Shown one piece after another: positions 47,301-59,215 of a stretch of 64,000 bases of DNA (its first letter is position 1; every line of letters begins with the position of its first letter). This DNA comes from Cocos nucifera (taxonomy: Eukaryota; Streptophyta; Magnoliopsida; Arecales; Arecaceae). Below the pieces are notes generated by a model, which was given only the letters and a program-made list of their open reading frames with translations, was not told where the DNA came from and made no database searches. A program made the position numbers and the translations under genes. The DNA lies in assembly GCA_006176705.1 (NCBI GenBank), contig QRFJ01003342.1, positions 62,001 through 126,000 of the forward strand. The letters run 5' to 3'.

Positions 47301-48481
47301 ACCAGATGGTAAGTCGAAGAGGGATATGTTCCCACGGCTACTGCAGCAACTCTTGCTCCATTTACCGACATGCGTAGGATCATGTCTCCATCCCTCAGCC
47401 TCCTGCTATCCTCAAGACCCTGCATAGAAGTGCACAGATGAGCACTAGAACCAGAGTCAAGCACCCAACTGGATGCAGAAGAAACCGTAAGGTTAGACTC
47501 AATAACGAGCATACCTCCAGAAGGACCTATCTCCTTCTTGTTCTTTAGGGTGGCCAGGTAAGTAGGGCAGTTCCGCTTCCAATGGCCGTCAGCTGTTGCA
47601 ATGGAAAATACTTTTCCTTTGTCATCGGCCTTCTTCTTCGGCTCTGCCTTCTTTTTCTTTCCATCCTTTTCACCTTTCTGCTTTTTCACAGACTTCTTTC
47701 TCTTTCCAATAAGACTTTCTTTTGGAAGAAGTTTATTCCATAGCAAGAACTGAGCCTTTAGAACCTTTCATAGAAAGCTCAGCGGTAACCAGCATATTCA
47801 TAAGCTCGGCCAAGAGAATTCTGAAGTTTATGCATATGGTAGTTCATGATGAACTGCCCATATGCATCAGTCAAGGATTGTAGAATTATATCATTATGCA
47901 TATCCTAAGTCTAACTTCACTCCAAGCTTCTCAAGCTCTTCCAAGTCCTTGATCATCATCAATGATCATGCATCATATGCATCAGTCAAGATTGCAGAAT
48001 AATATCATTCTATAGATCCAAGTCTAACTTCACACCGAGCTTCTCAAGCTCTTCCAAGTTCTTGATCATTCATCAGACAATGATCTTGGACTGACTGCCC
48101 CATCATGCATCTTAGCCTTAAAAAGTCGTTTAGTGACTTGATATTTGGCTGCGCGACTCTGTTCACCAAACATCTCCTTGCAGGTGAGCCAACATTTGGT
48201 GCGAGCAGTCCCGATATCTTCATGTTGGCGCTGGAGCTCATCAGACATCGAGCCCAACATGTAGTATCTGGCCTTATTATCTTCGTCAATCCATTTTTCC
48301 AGAGATGCTCTCTGTTCAGTGGATGGACGGGCTGGTAAGGTGGGAGGATCCTGGTCCAAATACATGGGTTAACTTCTCGGAACCCAAAATAATTTTGTAG
48401 TTCCTGAGCCAATCTTTATAATTGGGTCCAGTCAGTCTATGTGTGTCCAGGATACGTGCCAATGTGGTTGGACGCAGACAT
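44398..48481 (-). pseudogene. Copia gag-pol of family 1b element, frameshifted
   Basis: From ATG (MSASN) at 48481 to the TAG at 44398, about 1,360 codons, in the order gag, protease, integrase, RT, RNase H. gag pieces lie at 48412-47750 (DELQRQHEDI, RAAKYQVTKR). The knuckle area reads ADGHWKRNC, and the protease reads SWVLDSGSSAHLC with a good active site. The integrase zinc part has CESC-like and HTDVCGPFDV signatures near 46830-46960. RT has the YVDDILLIGND box at about 45340-45370, and RNase H spans 45310-44544, ending ANWL. Frameshifts (including near 45330, 45700 and in gag), scattered stops and a gag duplication break it. It is the best preserved pol of the window. Confidence 0.92.
47861..48069 (-). 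repeat. Tandem duplication of a gag segment
   Basis: Two copies of a stretch of about 95 bp, 47861-47956 and 47976-48069, each covering the gag part related to LEELEKLGVKLD...ILQSLTDAY. Other copies in the window have this segment once. The two units differ at several positions, so the event is older than the 32-bp duplication in copy A. Confidence 0.9.
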
Positions 48482-50370
48482 TTTTCTTTTTCCTGTAGAG
48501 AGTCAAAGATTCTAGTTAGATACTATAATTTTGACTTGACCAATTTATTTAGGAATTTTATTTTTAAACAAATTAGCTCCCACTATTTTCTCGGATCCCT
48601 ACACTCCCTCTGTAGAGATGCAAAAATCTCCATGATTAATGATTTCTAGTGGGTGGTGCGGTCTCACCAACTGACTCATCACCTCACCTAACAGTTATTG
48701 GTGATGGGTTAGCCAATGAGTGAACAACTCTTGTTCAATGATTCTCTAATCATGGTGCACCCAAACTTGGTCTCTAATTCATGAATCTCACCGTATCCAA
48801 AATATTGATCCACTCCTTAGTTAAGTCAGACCCACCATTTGCATAGACTGGATTCCTAATTGGATCTCTCACCGTATCCAAAATATTGAGCCCAATCTCA
48901 TCCTCCAGCCCATAGCATCCAATGCCTAATAGACATGGTTGCATCTTTTCGGTGCAACTGAGCCACTGTATCCAGTCGAGAACAATCAACCCCGGGAAGG
49001 GCCCGCATATCTACAATGGTGGAAGACCTTAGACTTAATCTTTTCTTAGGGAGAATTTGATTCAGGTCTCATTAAACTAGACTTGGACTTAGTCATAACA
49101 ATTATGACTAACCTAGTGGCATGGGTTAGCTCGGATTATTGACCACCTCAGATCAGAACTGGTGTCAACAAATATGGCCAGGTAAGTGAGACCGGTGGAA
49201 GGGATATGCCATTAACTCGACAAGAATGCATTCAGGTCGAGTAGCTCTCAATTAAAAATCAGTCGATCGTATCTGCCAAACTTACCTTAGACACCAAATT
49301 GTTGAGCCAGAACCAATTGGGTTAGCCTACAATCCAGACTCTAACCTCTGAGCCTAATTAGGTCTTGCTTGATCGATCACTCATGTGACTCGATCTTGAC
49401 CCAGACTTAATCCTATTAGGCTGGTCAATTTAAGCATTGTTGATCCCATCTAAACCAACTCTTGATTCGGTTTGATCAACCGCTTAGACCTAATTGAGCT
49501 ACCCAAGCCCGAACCCAATTTTATGAATATGTCTTAGATCTGAAATTCTCAATTTTAGACCTAATTAATATTTCATAAATCTTAATTCTTAATTAAGTTT
49601 AGGGTTCATAAATAAAATATGCACAATAAAATCCTAGGATTTCAGGATCTAGGGATTTTGCAGAAAGTAAGTTTTTAGATTTTTTGATTAAGGACGAACA
49701 CGCAGCACCCCTACACATCATAAGAACACCCCATCGAATGGGAAGAAGAGGGCCTTTAAACCCTTACTTCATTCTTATGATCGGACGGCCAAGAGGAACG
49801 CCTTAATCAAAAATATGCAATAAATCTACAAAACTAGTTAGATCTATATCATATATCTCATATAAAAATTAGATCTAACTAAAAACATATTTTGCATACA
49901 TCTCATGTATATATCATGCATGTTTTCAGATCTAAATTATCTCATAAATAATCTAAAAAATTAAGATTTAAATTGATCATATCAAAATTAAATTCTAATT
50001 CTAGATAATTATGTAGAACTATTCTACAACTAGTCTAAACATGCATCTATCATATCTCATATGAATTAAAAATTAAATAACTTTTTTTTATTTTTTAGAT
50101 CTTATTATAATATTTATAATATCAAAAAATAGTAAATAAATAGATCTAAAAATTATAATTAATTAAATTAAAATTATGATCATGCTAGACTATCTATAGA
50201 ACTAATTCTATTCTAGAACTAGTCATGCATCTTCATACATCTTAGATCTAAATTATTTAATTTTTAATTTTTTGATTTTAGATCTAATCACATCTCATGT
50301 GACATCTAAAATCATCTAATTATTAATTAAAATTAAAATAAAATTAGATCTAATAAATTTTGAAACCATG
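48482..50370 (-). other. Copia untranslated leader, family 1b
   Basis: About 1.9 kb between PBS and gag start, no coding frame. It is colinear with the leaders of copies A and B. The repeated TTTTGGATACGGTGAG box is present twice (about 48788-48812 and 48866-48892), followed by the third box near 48680-48705. Confidence 0.8.
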
Positions 50371-50382
50371 GCTCTGATACCA
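50371..50382 (-). promoter_or_regulatory. Primer binding site (initiator tRNA-Met), family 1b
   Basis: Perfect TGGTATCAGAGC on the minus strand, two bases after the LTR end. Confidence 0.93.
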
Positions 50383-50384
50383 GT

Positions 50385-52665
50385 TGAAGGAAAAAATCCT
50401 GATTTCCTCGGATCAGGTTCGTTCAGATCTGATTGGATCAAGAGATATATTTCAAAAATTTTTTCTTAGATCTAAATCAGATCTGAGACTCTTTAGATCT
50501 AATCTTATTGATCTAATAAAAAAAATAATATAAAAATTAAATCAAATTTAATTTACCTTTGTTCAATGGGTAATCCTGTTATCCTATGATGATCCCAATG
50601 TTTGCATGAGGTTTTGGACGTAGCCATGCAAGTGTCTGACCTCTGCTCAGATAAGATTTGGAGATCTTCTCCTTCTCAATCTATCCTTCAAAAATTAGAT
50701 CTAGATCTGATCTTGAAGGTCTTCAAAATGACTTTTGAAGATCAGCCATTATCTCTTGCAGCAGTGCTGCCTTCTTCCTTTCTTGTCGCCTTTCTCTTGC
50801 TTGGATCACACCAAACTCGAGCCCAAGAACTCTTGGATGTGGATAGAAGAGAGAGGATCTAAAGGTGGCATGGAGAGGGAGGGAGAGAAGCTTTGTGGCA
50901 TGGGCAAGGTTAGAAGCTCTCAATTCTAGGCGCAAATAGGATTTATATAGATCCTGCTATGCCATGCAGTGCCACATCATCCCGATCAATCATGGCTCTT
51001 TGTATAATCAAATCTAAATCTAATTAGTGGGATGACATCATCTGATCCAATCAGATTAGAGTCCCTCATTAACCTCCTTAGATGGCACCAAGACTGGTTA
51101 AACAGGACTCCTTGGTGCCACCTAATTTGAAATCATGAAGCAATCTGGAGTCCCATCTATGTGGGACTCTAGGGATGATCCTCATGGGGTGCACGCCTCC
51201 CTAGGTGTGTGCCCCCTCTCTTTCTACTTTTTAGCAGGGGGACAAAGCCCCTATTTTCTTCTATGGGTGCATGACACATGACAAATGTCTAAGTATCAAA
51301 GGTTAACATTTGACCAAAGTCCAAGGACAAGATTTAGCAGGTGATGGAAAATGGTAGGTGTTGTCTTAAATTTATCTCATAAATTAAGATAATCCTTTTC
51401 TAACTTGGACAAGCTCTAGTAAGACTAAGTAAAGATTTTTGAGTGAGCCCAAACACATTTGGCCCAGTCGAGATAAGCTTTAATGATTATTGAAGGAGAA
51501 CATTAGGCTCAATCGTGTGCTAGCACGATTTTCTTGAATCTAATTGAATCTTATTCAAATCAATTGAACTAGGTTAGTCCAATTGATGATATCCAGATCA
51601 AACCCTTATTTGTGTGACCCAGTTAGGATTCAGTTCTGTATGATAATGGGATATGTCATGATCTCTATCATCGACATCATCGAAATATCTTTCGATGGAT
51701 CAGAACTTTTTCTGATTCAGACAACTAGAATGATCGATCATCTAAATCATTCTAATTGCTCCCAAAATCCACCAGTGACACCTAGCAGCATATGGTGGCA
51801 ACCCATCAGAACTAAAAATGAACCTCTCGGTGCAGTTGCCTATGTGATTAAGTTCTTCTATCTTGAGCCCCTGATCAGATTAGGGTTAAGGTGAATCTCG
51901 TCAAACCCTAATTTTCTGTCATATGATTAATCATTCGATTCAAGTCCTAATGTGAAAACCCTAATAGAAACTCTTTCTATTATTTCACTCTGCCATGGCC
52001 ATGGGCTTATGGACTTGATTCTCATGATCATCATAGGGCTGCTCCTCATCTACCGAGGTAGATAGATCTCCTATCTTGGGTGCAATCCAATTCCTACAAT
52101 GAACATGCTATAGCCAACATACACCTCAGGTTTCGAATGGCTAGGAGACCGAGTTATGGTGTAGTCAAACTATAACACCCTCAAGGTGAACTGTCGATGC
52201 ACCTCAGGTCAAAGAACCAGACACACCACTGCAGCTTCGAGTCAGTCATTGATGAGAAGGTAGACTTCCTCATGACTGCTCGAGGTGGTCACGCTCAGTG
52301 CCCTCATTCTCTAATGAGTACCTATACTCTTGCTTCGGTGTCTCTACACCATAGACTCAAGACTCATCTTTTCTAAAGAAGCGATCGTACATCAATCTTT
52401 CAGATCAATCACCATCCTCATGATGATCCTACAGTCGGAAGCATTTTATGAGTTCATAATGAGAATTCATGTCTTAAATTTTCAACTCTTGAAAATATGA
52501 ACTATCATTACCATTAGCTCAAGGGATGTATCACAGATATTTTCAAATATATACTATGATAGAAAATAATTTATTTTATTATTTATAGTCAAAATTATAA
52601 TTTTGCTCTTAGAAGTGTATTATAAATGTCAGCCAATCTGGCTTCTAGGGCACACATATCTAATA
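50385..52665 (-). mobile_element. 5' LTR of family 1b element
   Basis: 2281 bp. The terminal dinucleotide at 52665 is TA instead of TG on the minus strand (+ strand TAATA instead of TAACA). The inner end is exact. TATA motif at 50941-50950. Frames such as 50602-50862 and 51583-51894 are chance frames shared with the other LTR. Confidence 0.93.
50941..50950 (-). promoter_or_regulatory. Putative TATA box of family 1b 5' LTR
   Basis: CTATATAAAT on the minus strand, conserved at 42654-42663 in the 3' LTR. Likely core promoter of the element. Confidence 0.5.
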
Positions 52666-52670
52666 GTGAT
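52666..52670 (+). repeat. Target site duplication GTGAT (right copy)
   Basis: Exact repeat of 42089-42093. Confidence 0.9.
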
Positions 52671-52942
52671 CTCCTCTTGTAAATTTTCTTTTTTCTTATA
52701 GTGAAGCTAGCATGCCCTATGGGGATAAGCCTTGGCTTAATCTATGTATTTGATTGTATTTCTTATTTTATTTCTTCTTTCTTTCTATGGTATCGACATC
52801 ATCACCGACGTTCCAATCTTGAACTTGAAAATTGATCTTGGACTTGAAAGATTTGTATTCCGCATGAGAGATCTTTTCAAAAGATGATACTAAAGCAAGT
52901 GATATCATGATGATAATCAATATCAGAGGAGCTTTGGTCACA
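52671..52942 (+). mobile_element. Copia family 4 LTR, U5 part (continuation)
   Basis: Continues the LTR broken at 42093. It begins with TCTTGTAAATTTTC and a TTTCTTTTTTCTTATAG stretch, typical of R/U5 in small copia LTRs, and runs to about 52942, just before a primer-site-like sequence. The exact 3' edge is uncertain. Confidence 0.6.
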
Positions 52943-52947
52943 CTAAT

Positions 52948-52959
52948 TAGTATCAGAGC
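52948..52959 (+). promoter_or_regulatory. Primer binding site (tRNA-Met), family 4
   Basis: TAGTATCAGAGC, one change from the canonical tRNA-Met site, upstream of a copia gag in the same orientation. Confidence 0.7.
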
Positions 52960-53053
52960 TAGGTTACCAGTCAGAGCCAGATTGTAGGAGAGTGATAGAT
53001 TGCCGTAGTATTGATCTAGATCAAATAAGATAGAGAAGACAGGCTCAATTAAG

Positions 53054-53635
53054 GTGAAGATCAATAGATTTGATGAAAATAGCAATTTCGTTTTGTAGCA
53101 AGTGAAAATGAAGGACGTGCTTATCTAATAAGGGTTGATTGATATTTTCTTGTATGAGAAGATGCCAGATACCATGGAGGTGAAGGATTAGAGGCAACTC
53201 CAGATGCAGACATAATTCTACTAGCTATAGATGAGCAAGAGGTAGAGCGTACAGGAGCATCTCGGTAACTTTTAGAAGATTCTCACTGACCTTCTTAGCA
53301 TTGATGAGAAAATTGAGGAGAAGATTAGGGCGCTGGTCTTGCTTTCATTACTTCTTTCTTCTTTTGAGACTTTGGTGACTGCTCTTCTAGTGAAAAAGAG
53401 TAATATCAAGATAAAAGAGGTTACTTCTACTCTACTTCAGAACAAGATTCTCAGATGAAAGAATTAAGCCTTGAGTTCAGATAGCAACTTGGCTATGATG
53501 GTGACCGAAGGTGATGGCAGCAAAAGATGGAGTGGCAGAAGATTGTGAGGTGGGTGATCCAAGTCTAAAATAAGAAACTTGAGCAAGATTAGGTGCTACC
53601 GGTGTGATGAGTTAGGACATCATGTTAAAGATTGT
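53054..53635 (+). pseudogene. Copia family 4 gag fragment
   Basis: Plus-strand gag of a copia lineage different from families 1-3. It reads KINRFDENSNF..QVKMKDVL at the N-terminus, then SIDEKIEEKIRALVLLSLLP and FETLVTALL. It ends with an intact zinc knuckle, CYRCDELGHHVKDC (53594-53635). The KMKDVL and LLxSLPxSFE signatures are typical of copia gag proteins with a short LTR. Several stops and frameshifts are present. The sequence ends right after the knuckle, where a minus-oriented family 2 LTR fragment begins, so no pol is visible. Confidence 0.82.
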
Positions 53636-54546
53636 CTTGCTCAATCAGATTGAGTTAATTAACAATTTAATTGCTAATTAATCCTTCTGCAATACTTGCA
53701 CTTGATTAATCATCAATCATATTGATGATTTAATCTTAGAATGATTTATAATCGTTGATCAACCATCCAATCAGATAGAAAAATTTTATGTATACGACCA
53801 CATAGGTTTAGACCTAAGTCGGTAACACCAAAATAAACTCTTGTACCAATCGAAGTCATCATTTAGCAATGGTACTCGATGTCCGGATGGGTCAAATATA
53901 TGTAAAGCAACATTCAAGAATCTTAGCCTATGGTTACTGTATAATTCATTTCTTTGATCCTTAATACTTAGGATAACTTTAGAGTTAACTATCAACTCTT
54001 AATAAGTTCATCTATATTATATCTCAACCTTACAAATCTCGTGACTCCTCACAAGGATTATCTAGGCCTAGATTTTGCTCAATTGAAACACCATGAGTGA
54101 TTTTCTCTAAATTCTTTGGAGTGGTCAATCTTATCTTGATTCATACACTGACTTTATGAGTATTTAACTGCATCCAAAAATCTTCCGTCACTATATTAGA
54201 AATATAGATAGTTTGACACTAAAGTATAGTGAGTTGCTTGCAAGTTACCATGGTGATCTCAAGTTGGAGGGATACTTATATCCATAGCCTTCATTAGCTA
54301 CTCTTGATAGCAGAGTGCCATGCAGATTGGTCACATTTTTAAAAACCATCAAATAAATCCTCTTTTATTGATTAATAATGGTTCTAAAGACTTCATCATA
54401 ACATAGGAGTTTATTTATGAAAGATAGATAATTTATGATGAAAAAGCTAAATAATTTTTTATTAATTAATAATTTATATATAAATTATAAGATGAGCACA
54501 ATCATTTACAACTTAGATGATTGGCTTTAGGACATAATTTCTAACA
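53636..54546 (-). mobile_element. Copia family 2 LTR fragment, minus orientation
   Basis: Matches the U3 half of the LTR at 56414-59202, from about 57958 to the TG end. The LTR start reads TGTTAGAAATTATGTCC on the minus strand at 54546. No PPT or pol follows, so it is a truncated or solo LTR. It lacks the minisatellite present in the copy at 58018-58290. Confidence 0.8.
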
Positions 54547-55502
54547 CCTAATAATCTAAAGAGTTTGAGTTTGTGAAGGACTCTTAATATCCTAGGAGTT
54601 TGAGTTTATGAAGATTTCCCAAGCAAACATGAAAAGTCCTCTCTCAAGCCCAATGTCCAATTTGTAAAAGGCTTCTCGATACTGCTTCGAAATTGGTAAA
54701 TCCCAAAGATTATTTGAGCAGTTTATTTTTTATGGGAAGATTATTATTTGAGAAGTTCCATTTGACTTTCAATTTGAGTTTGTCTTCTATTTGCATGAGA
54801 ATCCCTATTTATGATGCTTCTCTTCCATAAAAAAACAAAAAAGCCAACATGAAAGGTCCTAGGAGTTTGAGTTTGAATTTGAGTTTGAATTTGTGAAGGA
54901 CTCCTAGTAGTCCTAAAAGTTTGAGTTTGTTAAGGACTCATAAACAAACATAAAAAGTTTCCTCTCAAGCATAGTGTTCCATTTGTAAAGGACTACCCAA
55001 TATCGCTTAAAATTAGCAAATCCCAAAGATTGTTTGATTTATTTTTCATTTGCATGAAATCTCCATTTGTGATGCCTCTCTTCCACCAAAATAATGTTAA
55101 AAATTCTCGTAAGATAGGCTTTCATTGATTATAGACCGATTTCTTATTCTAATTTGTTACTAAAATATCTGCTAAATTGTTATCTAAATGAATGATTAAG
55201 GAGTCCATGATTATTTATGATCATATTATTTGGATTCTATTATCTTAGTCATGTGATATAGTAGATATCGGTGTAGGCTTGACTTGGTTAATAGACTTTG
55301 TGATGGGTGGATCCATTAGTGTTACTAATTGGGCTAGGTCTTCAGTTCACTCCTATATATATCCACCTATAGAGAAATCTTAGAGCATCAAGATCTCTAC
55401 ATTCGTAGGGGTGAGCCCATCCCATTGAGAAGATAGGCATAAAAAGGAGAGGAAGATTTATCCCCTCGTTGATTTTTTCTTCTATAGGATATTCCAATAG
55501 CA
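54547..55502. repeat. LTR-like block with internal direct repeats
   Basis: Two related units, about 54555-54835 and 54840-55090, share CCTAGGAGTTTGAGTTT and the word CAAATCCCAAAGATT. GAGTTTG is repeated several times in each. From 55260 a promoter-like part follows, with CTATATATATCC (55353-55364). The block ends where a family 3 LTR starts. I read it as a remnant of another LTR, orientation plus, but without PBS, PPT or a clear TG...CA. Confidence 0.4.
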
Positions 55503-56413
55503 TATTAGATGTATGCCCTAGAAGCTAAGTTGGTTGACACATGTAATCTTTCTAGTAGCATAATTTTATAATTAAATTAATAAAATTAGTTTAATTTTTT
55601 ATTTATGTAGTATCATGTGTCCATTAATTGTCTAAGAAATTAATAAGAAGATGACATATATTCTCAAGAGTTGAAAATTTGAGGCATGTGTCATTAGTAA
55701 TTAATTTTTAAATGCTTCCAATTGATGGATTATTATAAGGATGGTAATTGATCCAATAAGATTAGTGCATACATTGCTTTTCTCTAGATAGACGAGTTTT
55801 GAGTCTATAATATGTGGATACTAAAATGAGAGTACAGATGATTGTTAGAGAACAATAGTACCGAGCGTGACCACACGAGTAGTCACTTGAATGTCTATCA
55901 ACTCATCAGTGACGTACTAGATACTACAGTGGTGTGACTAGCCCTTAACCTACATACAATGCCTCAGTTATTCAAAATGAGGTTGCTATGGTTTGATTGT
56001 ATATATACTTAGTCCTTAATCATTCACATTCTTGCGGTACATGTTGGCTGCAATAAGTTCACTATAAGAGTAGATTGCGTCTAGACAGGATCCATCGATC
56101 TTGGTGGATAAGGAGTAGTCCTATATAATTTATAAAACTAAGTTCAAAAGACTATGGCCATGGTAGCATGAATGATGGAAAAGAGTTTTCATAAGATTTT
56201 ACATATGAACTCAAGTTGATTAAATTTTATATATAATTGATGTGGGATTTAATGAATTAACCATGATCTCTATCATATCGAAACTCATGATAGAAGGATC
56301 GAATAATATGGTAACTATACCTAGAAGTTTATTTATTAAGTTCTGCTGAGTTGCCACTATATACTGCTAGGTGTCACTAATGGATTATAAGACCAATAAG
56401 ATGAAGAAAGCAG
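55503..56413 (+). mobile_element. Copia family 3-like LTR fragment
   Basis: Starts TATTAGATGTATGCCC (TG changed to TA) and follows the family 3 LTR at 34412 for about 900 bp, including TGAGTTGCCACTATATACTGC. It breaks at 56413, where a family 2 LTR terminus lies, so it was probably split by that insertion. Confidence 0.75.
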
Positions 56414-59202
56414 TGCAGGATTTATAGTACTACTTTCAAATTTTTTTTTGAAAATAGCTAAAATATAATAAAAAGTTAATTAATCTAATTAATTAATTAT
56501 TGATCATATTAGAATATTAAGTCCTACACTAAGGATTTAAACATAATATGCATGCATTCATATAGATCTGAAAAATAAAACTATGCAGCAAACTCTTAAC
56601 TACATCTATCTATTCAGAACATAATATCTTTTTGTGGATAGCTGATCACTATAATTTGAATCCACTAAATAATGCTCTAGTATCGCACCATAGCCGCACA
56701 CGTGTCCGACCTCTACGGTTGGTCCACACGGAGCTCCTGATCCTAATTAGCCCCACTAGAGTGCTAGCTCCTTGATGGGGCTTTCGACGACTGATCACGA
56801 TCGATCCAATCGATCATCCACTTTCTAATTTTTTGAATGCTCTAAAAAATCAAAACTCATTCTTTGGAGGATGATGAGATGGTGTACAAACTTTGGTATT
56901 GATCCGATGATCATAGCACTCAATCTCTCCACCTGAACCTAGATTCCCAAATCTAGGGTTTCACTTGGCCCAAAAATCCTGATGCACTAAAAACCCTCTC
57001 ATGCCCTCTCTGTTTGGAGTTTTTCCATGAAACAAGTTTTCTTGGATTGAGGACTCTCTAATCTATCATACACCAATTCAAAATATTTTTTAGATGGATG
57101 ATAAAAGAAAAAGAAATGAATGTTATGAGAAAAGAGCGTAGAGAACAATTTTCTCCCTCTTTGGACTTTTCTCACTCTAAGGACATGCGCCCTTCTATGA
57201 CTTTTCTTTCTCAAAACACCCCTCATGATCCCACTCTCCTATTTTCTGCACACCCACTAAAAAATCCCTTCTTAAAGGGCAACAATAGATGGAAAATGCA
57301 CGTGAGAAAAGATAAGTTAAGGGAGGTTGAGAGGTTACACCAACCACTTGAATTCAAAATTCAAGTGGTTAGTCAATCCACTTCCAACGCTCATGCAGAG
57401 TGTTTGATGCATAGAAGGACTCTCCTTCTAAGCACCCACATCCTAGAAATCATAAAAAAATATGCGACAAAAAATAGGTAGGCATAGAGAATAGATAAGG
57501 AAGAGATTAGGATTTTCAAATTTCAAACCAACCAAGTTGAATTCAAAATTCAACTTAGTTTGAACTGGTCCAACCCTTGGACCAGGTCAAAGGCAGAAGA
57601 GAGGAGAGGTGCACATCCATTTTTGCATGAGAAATCTCATGCAAAAATCAGAGGAGGGCATAGGTCAAGGTGGAAAAGTCAAATATGGTGGGCACTAGGG
57701 AGAGTTTGAATTCAAATCTTATTTGACTTGGTCCAAATTGAATCCAACCAAATCAATTAATTTAAAGCAATTAGACTAGGTTAAACATAACTAAATTAGA
57801 CTTAACCAAAATTAATTAATTTTTAATTAAATTAAAAATTAATTAGATTTAGTCACTGATCAAATCAGGGTCAAATCTTTCATAGCGATTAGGTCATCTC
57901 ATGACCCGATCGGGTCAAACTCAATTGAGTCCAATTCGATCGAACTTGATCGAATCCTTATTGCTCAATCAAATTGAGCTAATCAGCAATCAAATTACTA
58001 ATTAATCCTTTAAAAATATAGAGTTTCAATCGGATGAGTGTCTGGGCAATAGAGTTCCATCAACATAAAACTCTTGAAGAGTCCCAAACAGTGAGACTCT
58101 TGAACCCAGTGTCCCAAATGAATGAAACTCATGATCATAGAGTCCCAGACTAGTGAAACTTTTGATTAGAGAGTCCCAAATGAGTAAGACTTAGAGTCCC
58201 AGTCTAGTGGGACTCTTGGTCATAGAGTTCCAATCGAGTGAAACTCTTGAGCATAGTATCCTAGGTCATCAGGACTCATGATCAGCCATCAGATCAAGTA
58301 GAAACTCCTTATATGTGTGACCCCATAGGTTCAAATTCTAAGCTGGTAGTATAAAAACTAATTTTTCATATCAATCAATGTGACCATCTAGCAATAGTAT
58401 CCGATATTCAGATAGGTCAAATTTATCATAATGCAACATTGATGAATCTATAGAATATGATTACCGTATAATTCATCCCCTTGACCTTAATGCTCAAAAG
58501 ATGACCTAGGATTTAACTATCAACCTTGAATAATCATCTATAGTGTATTTCAAATTATAGTGTCCATCAGATGGACCATCCCGATCGAGATTTTGCTAAA
58601 TTGAAATACATTGATGCACTTGCTCTATTACTTGGAGGGGTCAATTCCATCTTGACACATGCACCGACTTCACAAGTACTTGACTGCACCCAGTAGCCTT
58701 CCATCACTGAATTAAAAATTCAAATAGTCTAGTACCTAAGTACAGTGAGTTGCTTGTAAGCCACCGTGGTGATCTCAGGTCTAAGGGATACTCATACCCA
58801 TATCCATTGTGAGCAATTCTTGATAGCAGAGAGCTACGCAATTGGGTCATGTTCAGTGAAATGTATCCCTACACTTCACCTGTATGCTATAACAGTATCT
58901 CCATACTTCTTGGTTAAGAGAACAATCAACACTTATGGCACACAACGACCTACACTCGATACGTTGTCGTCCTGGGTAACAGCGTATCATTTGGTCGCGA
59001 ACTAATTTATGTACTAAATGACAAATCCTTCTTTGTCGAATCTAAATAGTCCTAAGAACTTATCATAGAAGAGTTCATTACAGAAAGATGCAAAAATGAT
59101 GAAATATCAAAAAAATATTTTTATTTATAATTCAATTATATTTTACATTGAGCTCGACCATCTACAACTTAGATGATTGGCTTTAGGATATAATTCTCAA
59201 CA
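56414..59202 (-). mobile_element. Copia family 2 3' LTR, minus orientation
   Basis: 2789 bp, TGTTGAGAATTATATCC at 59202 on the minus strand to TCCTGCA at 56414, with the PPT and pol on its right. It is related over its length to 17509-19998 but longer, partly through a minisatellite (58018-58290). The 127-codon frame at 57098-57481 is inside the LTR and has no recognisable product. AGCAG at 56409-56413 is the expected site of a 5-bp target duplication, whose other copy lies beyond the window. Confidence 0.85.
58018..58290. repeat. Degenerate minisatellite of about 30 bp units in LTR
   Basis: About nine units of roughly 23-33 bp following the pattern AGAGTCCCA...AGTGAAACTCTTGATCAT. The best units lie between 58080 and 58260. 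The array is not seen in the two other family 2 LTRs of the window. Confidence 0.85.
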
Positions 59203-59215
59203 ACTCCCACTTATA
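59203..59215 (-). promoter_or_regulatory. Polypurine tract, family 2
   Basis: Minus strand TATAAGTGGGAGT immediately before the LTR start TGTTGAG. Confidence 0.75.

Larger units (their letters stand above)
42094..52665 (-). mobile_element. Full-length copia element, family 1b, with target duplication
   Basis: A structurally complete element on the minus strand, 10572 bp. It has a 5' LTR (50385-52665), tRNA-Met PBS, a leader of about 1.9 kb, gag-pol, PPT and a 3' LTR (42094-44383), flanked by GTGAT on both sides. It is the only intact-ended element in the window and sits inside a family 4 LTR. The polyprotein is broken, so it would need proteins in trans. Confidence 0.95.

Noticed and set aside
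57098..57481. 127-codon frame in the family 2 LTR
   Set aside because: Inside an LTR whose other copies do not keep the frame; no recognised domain.
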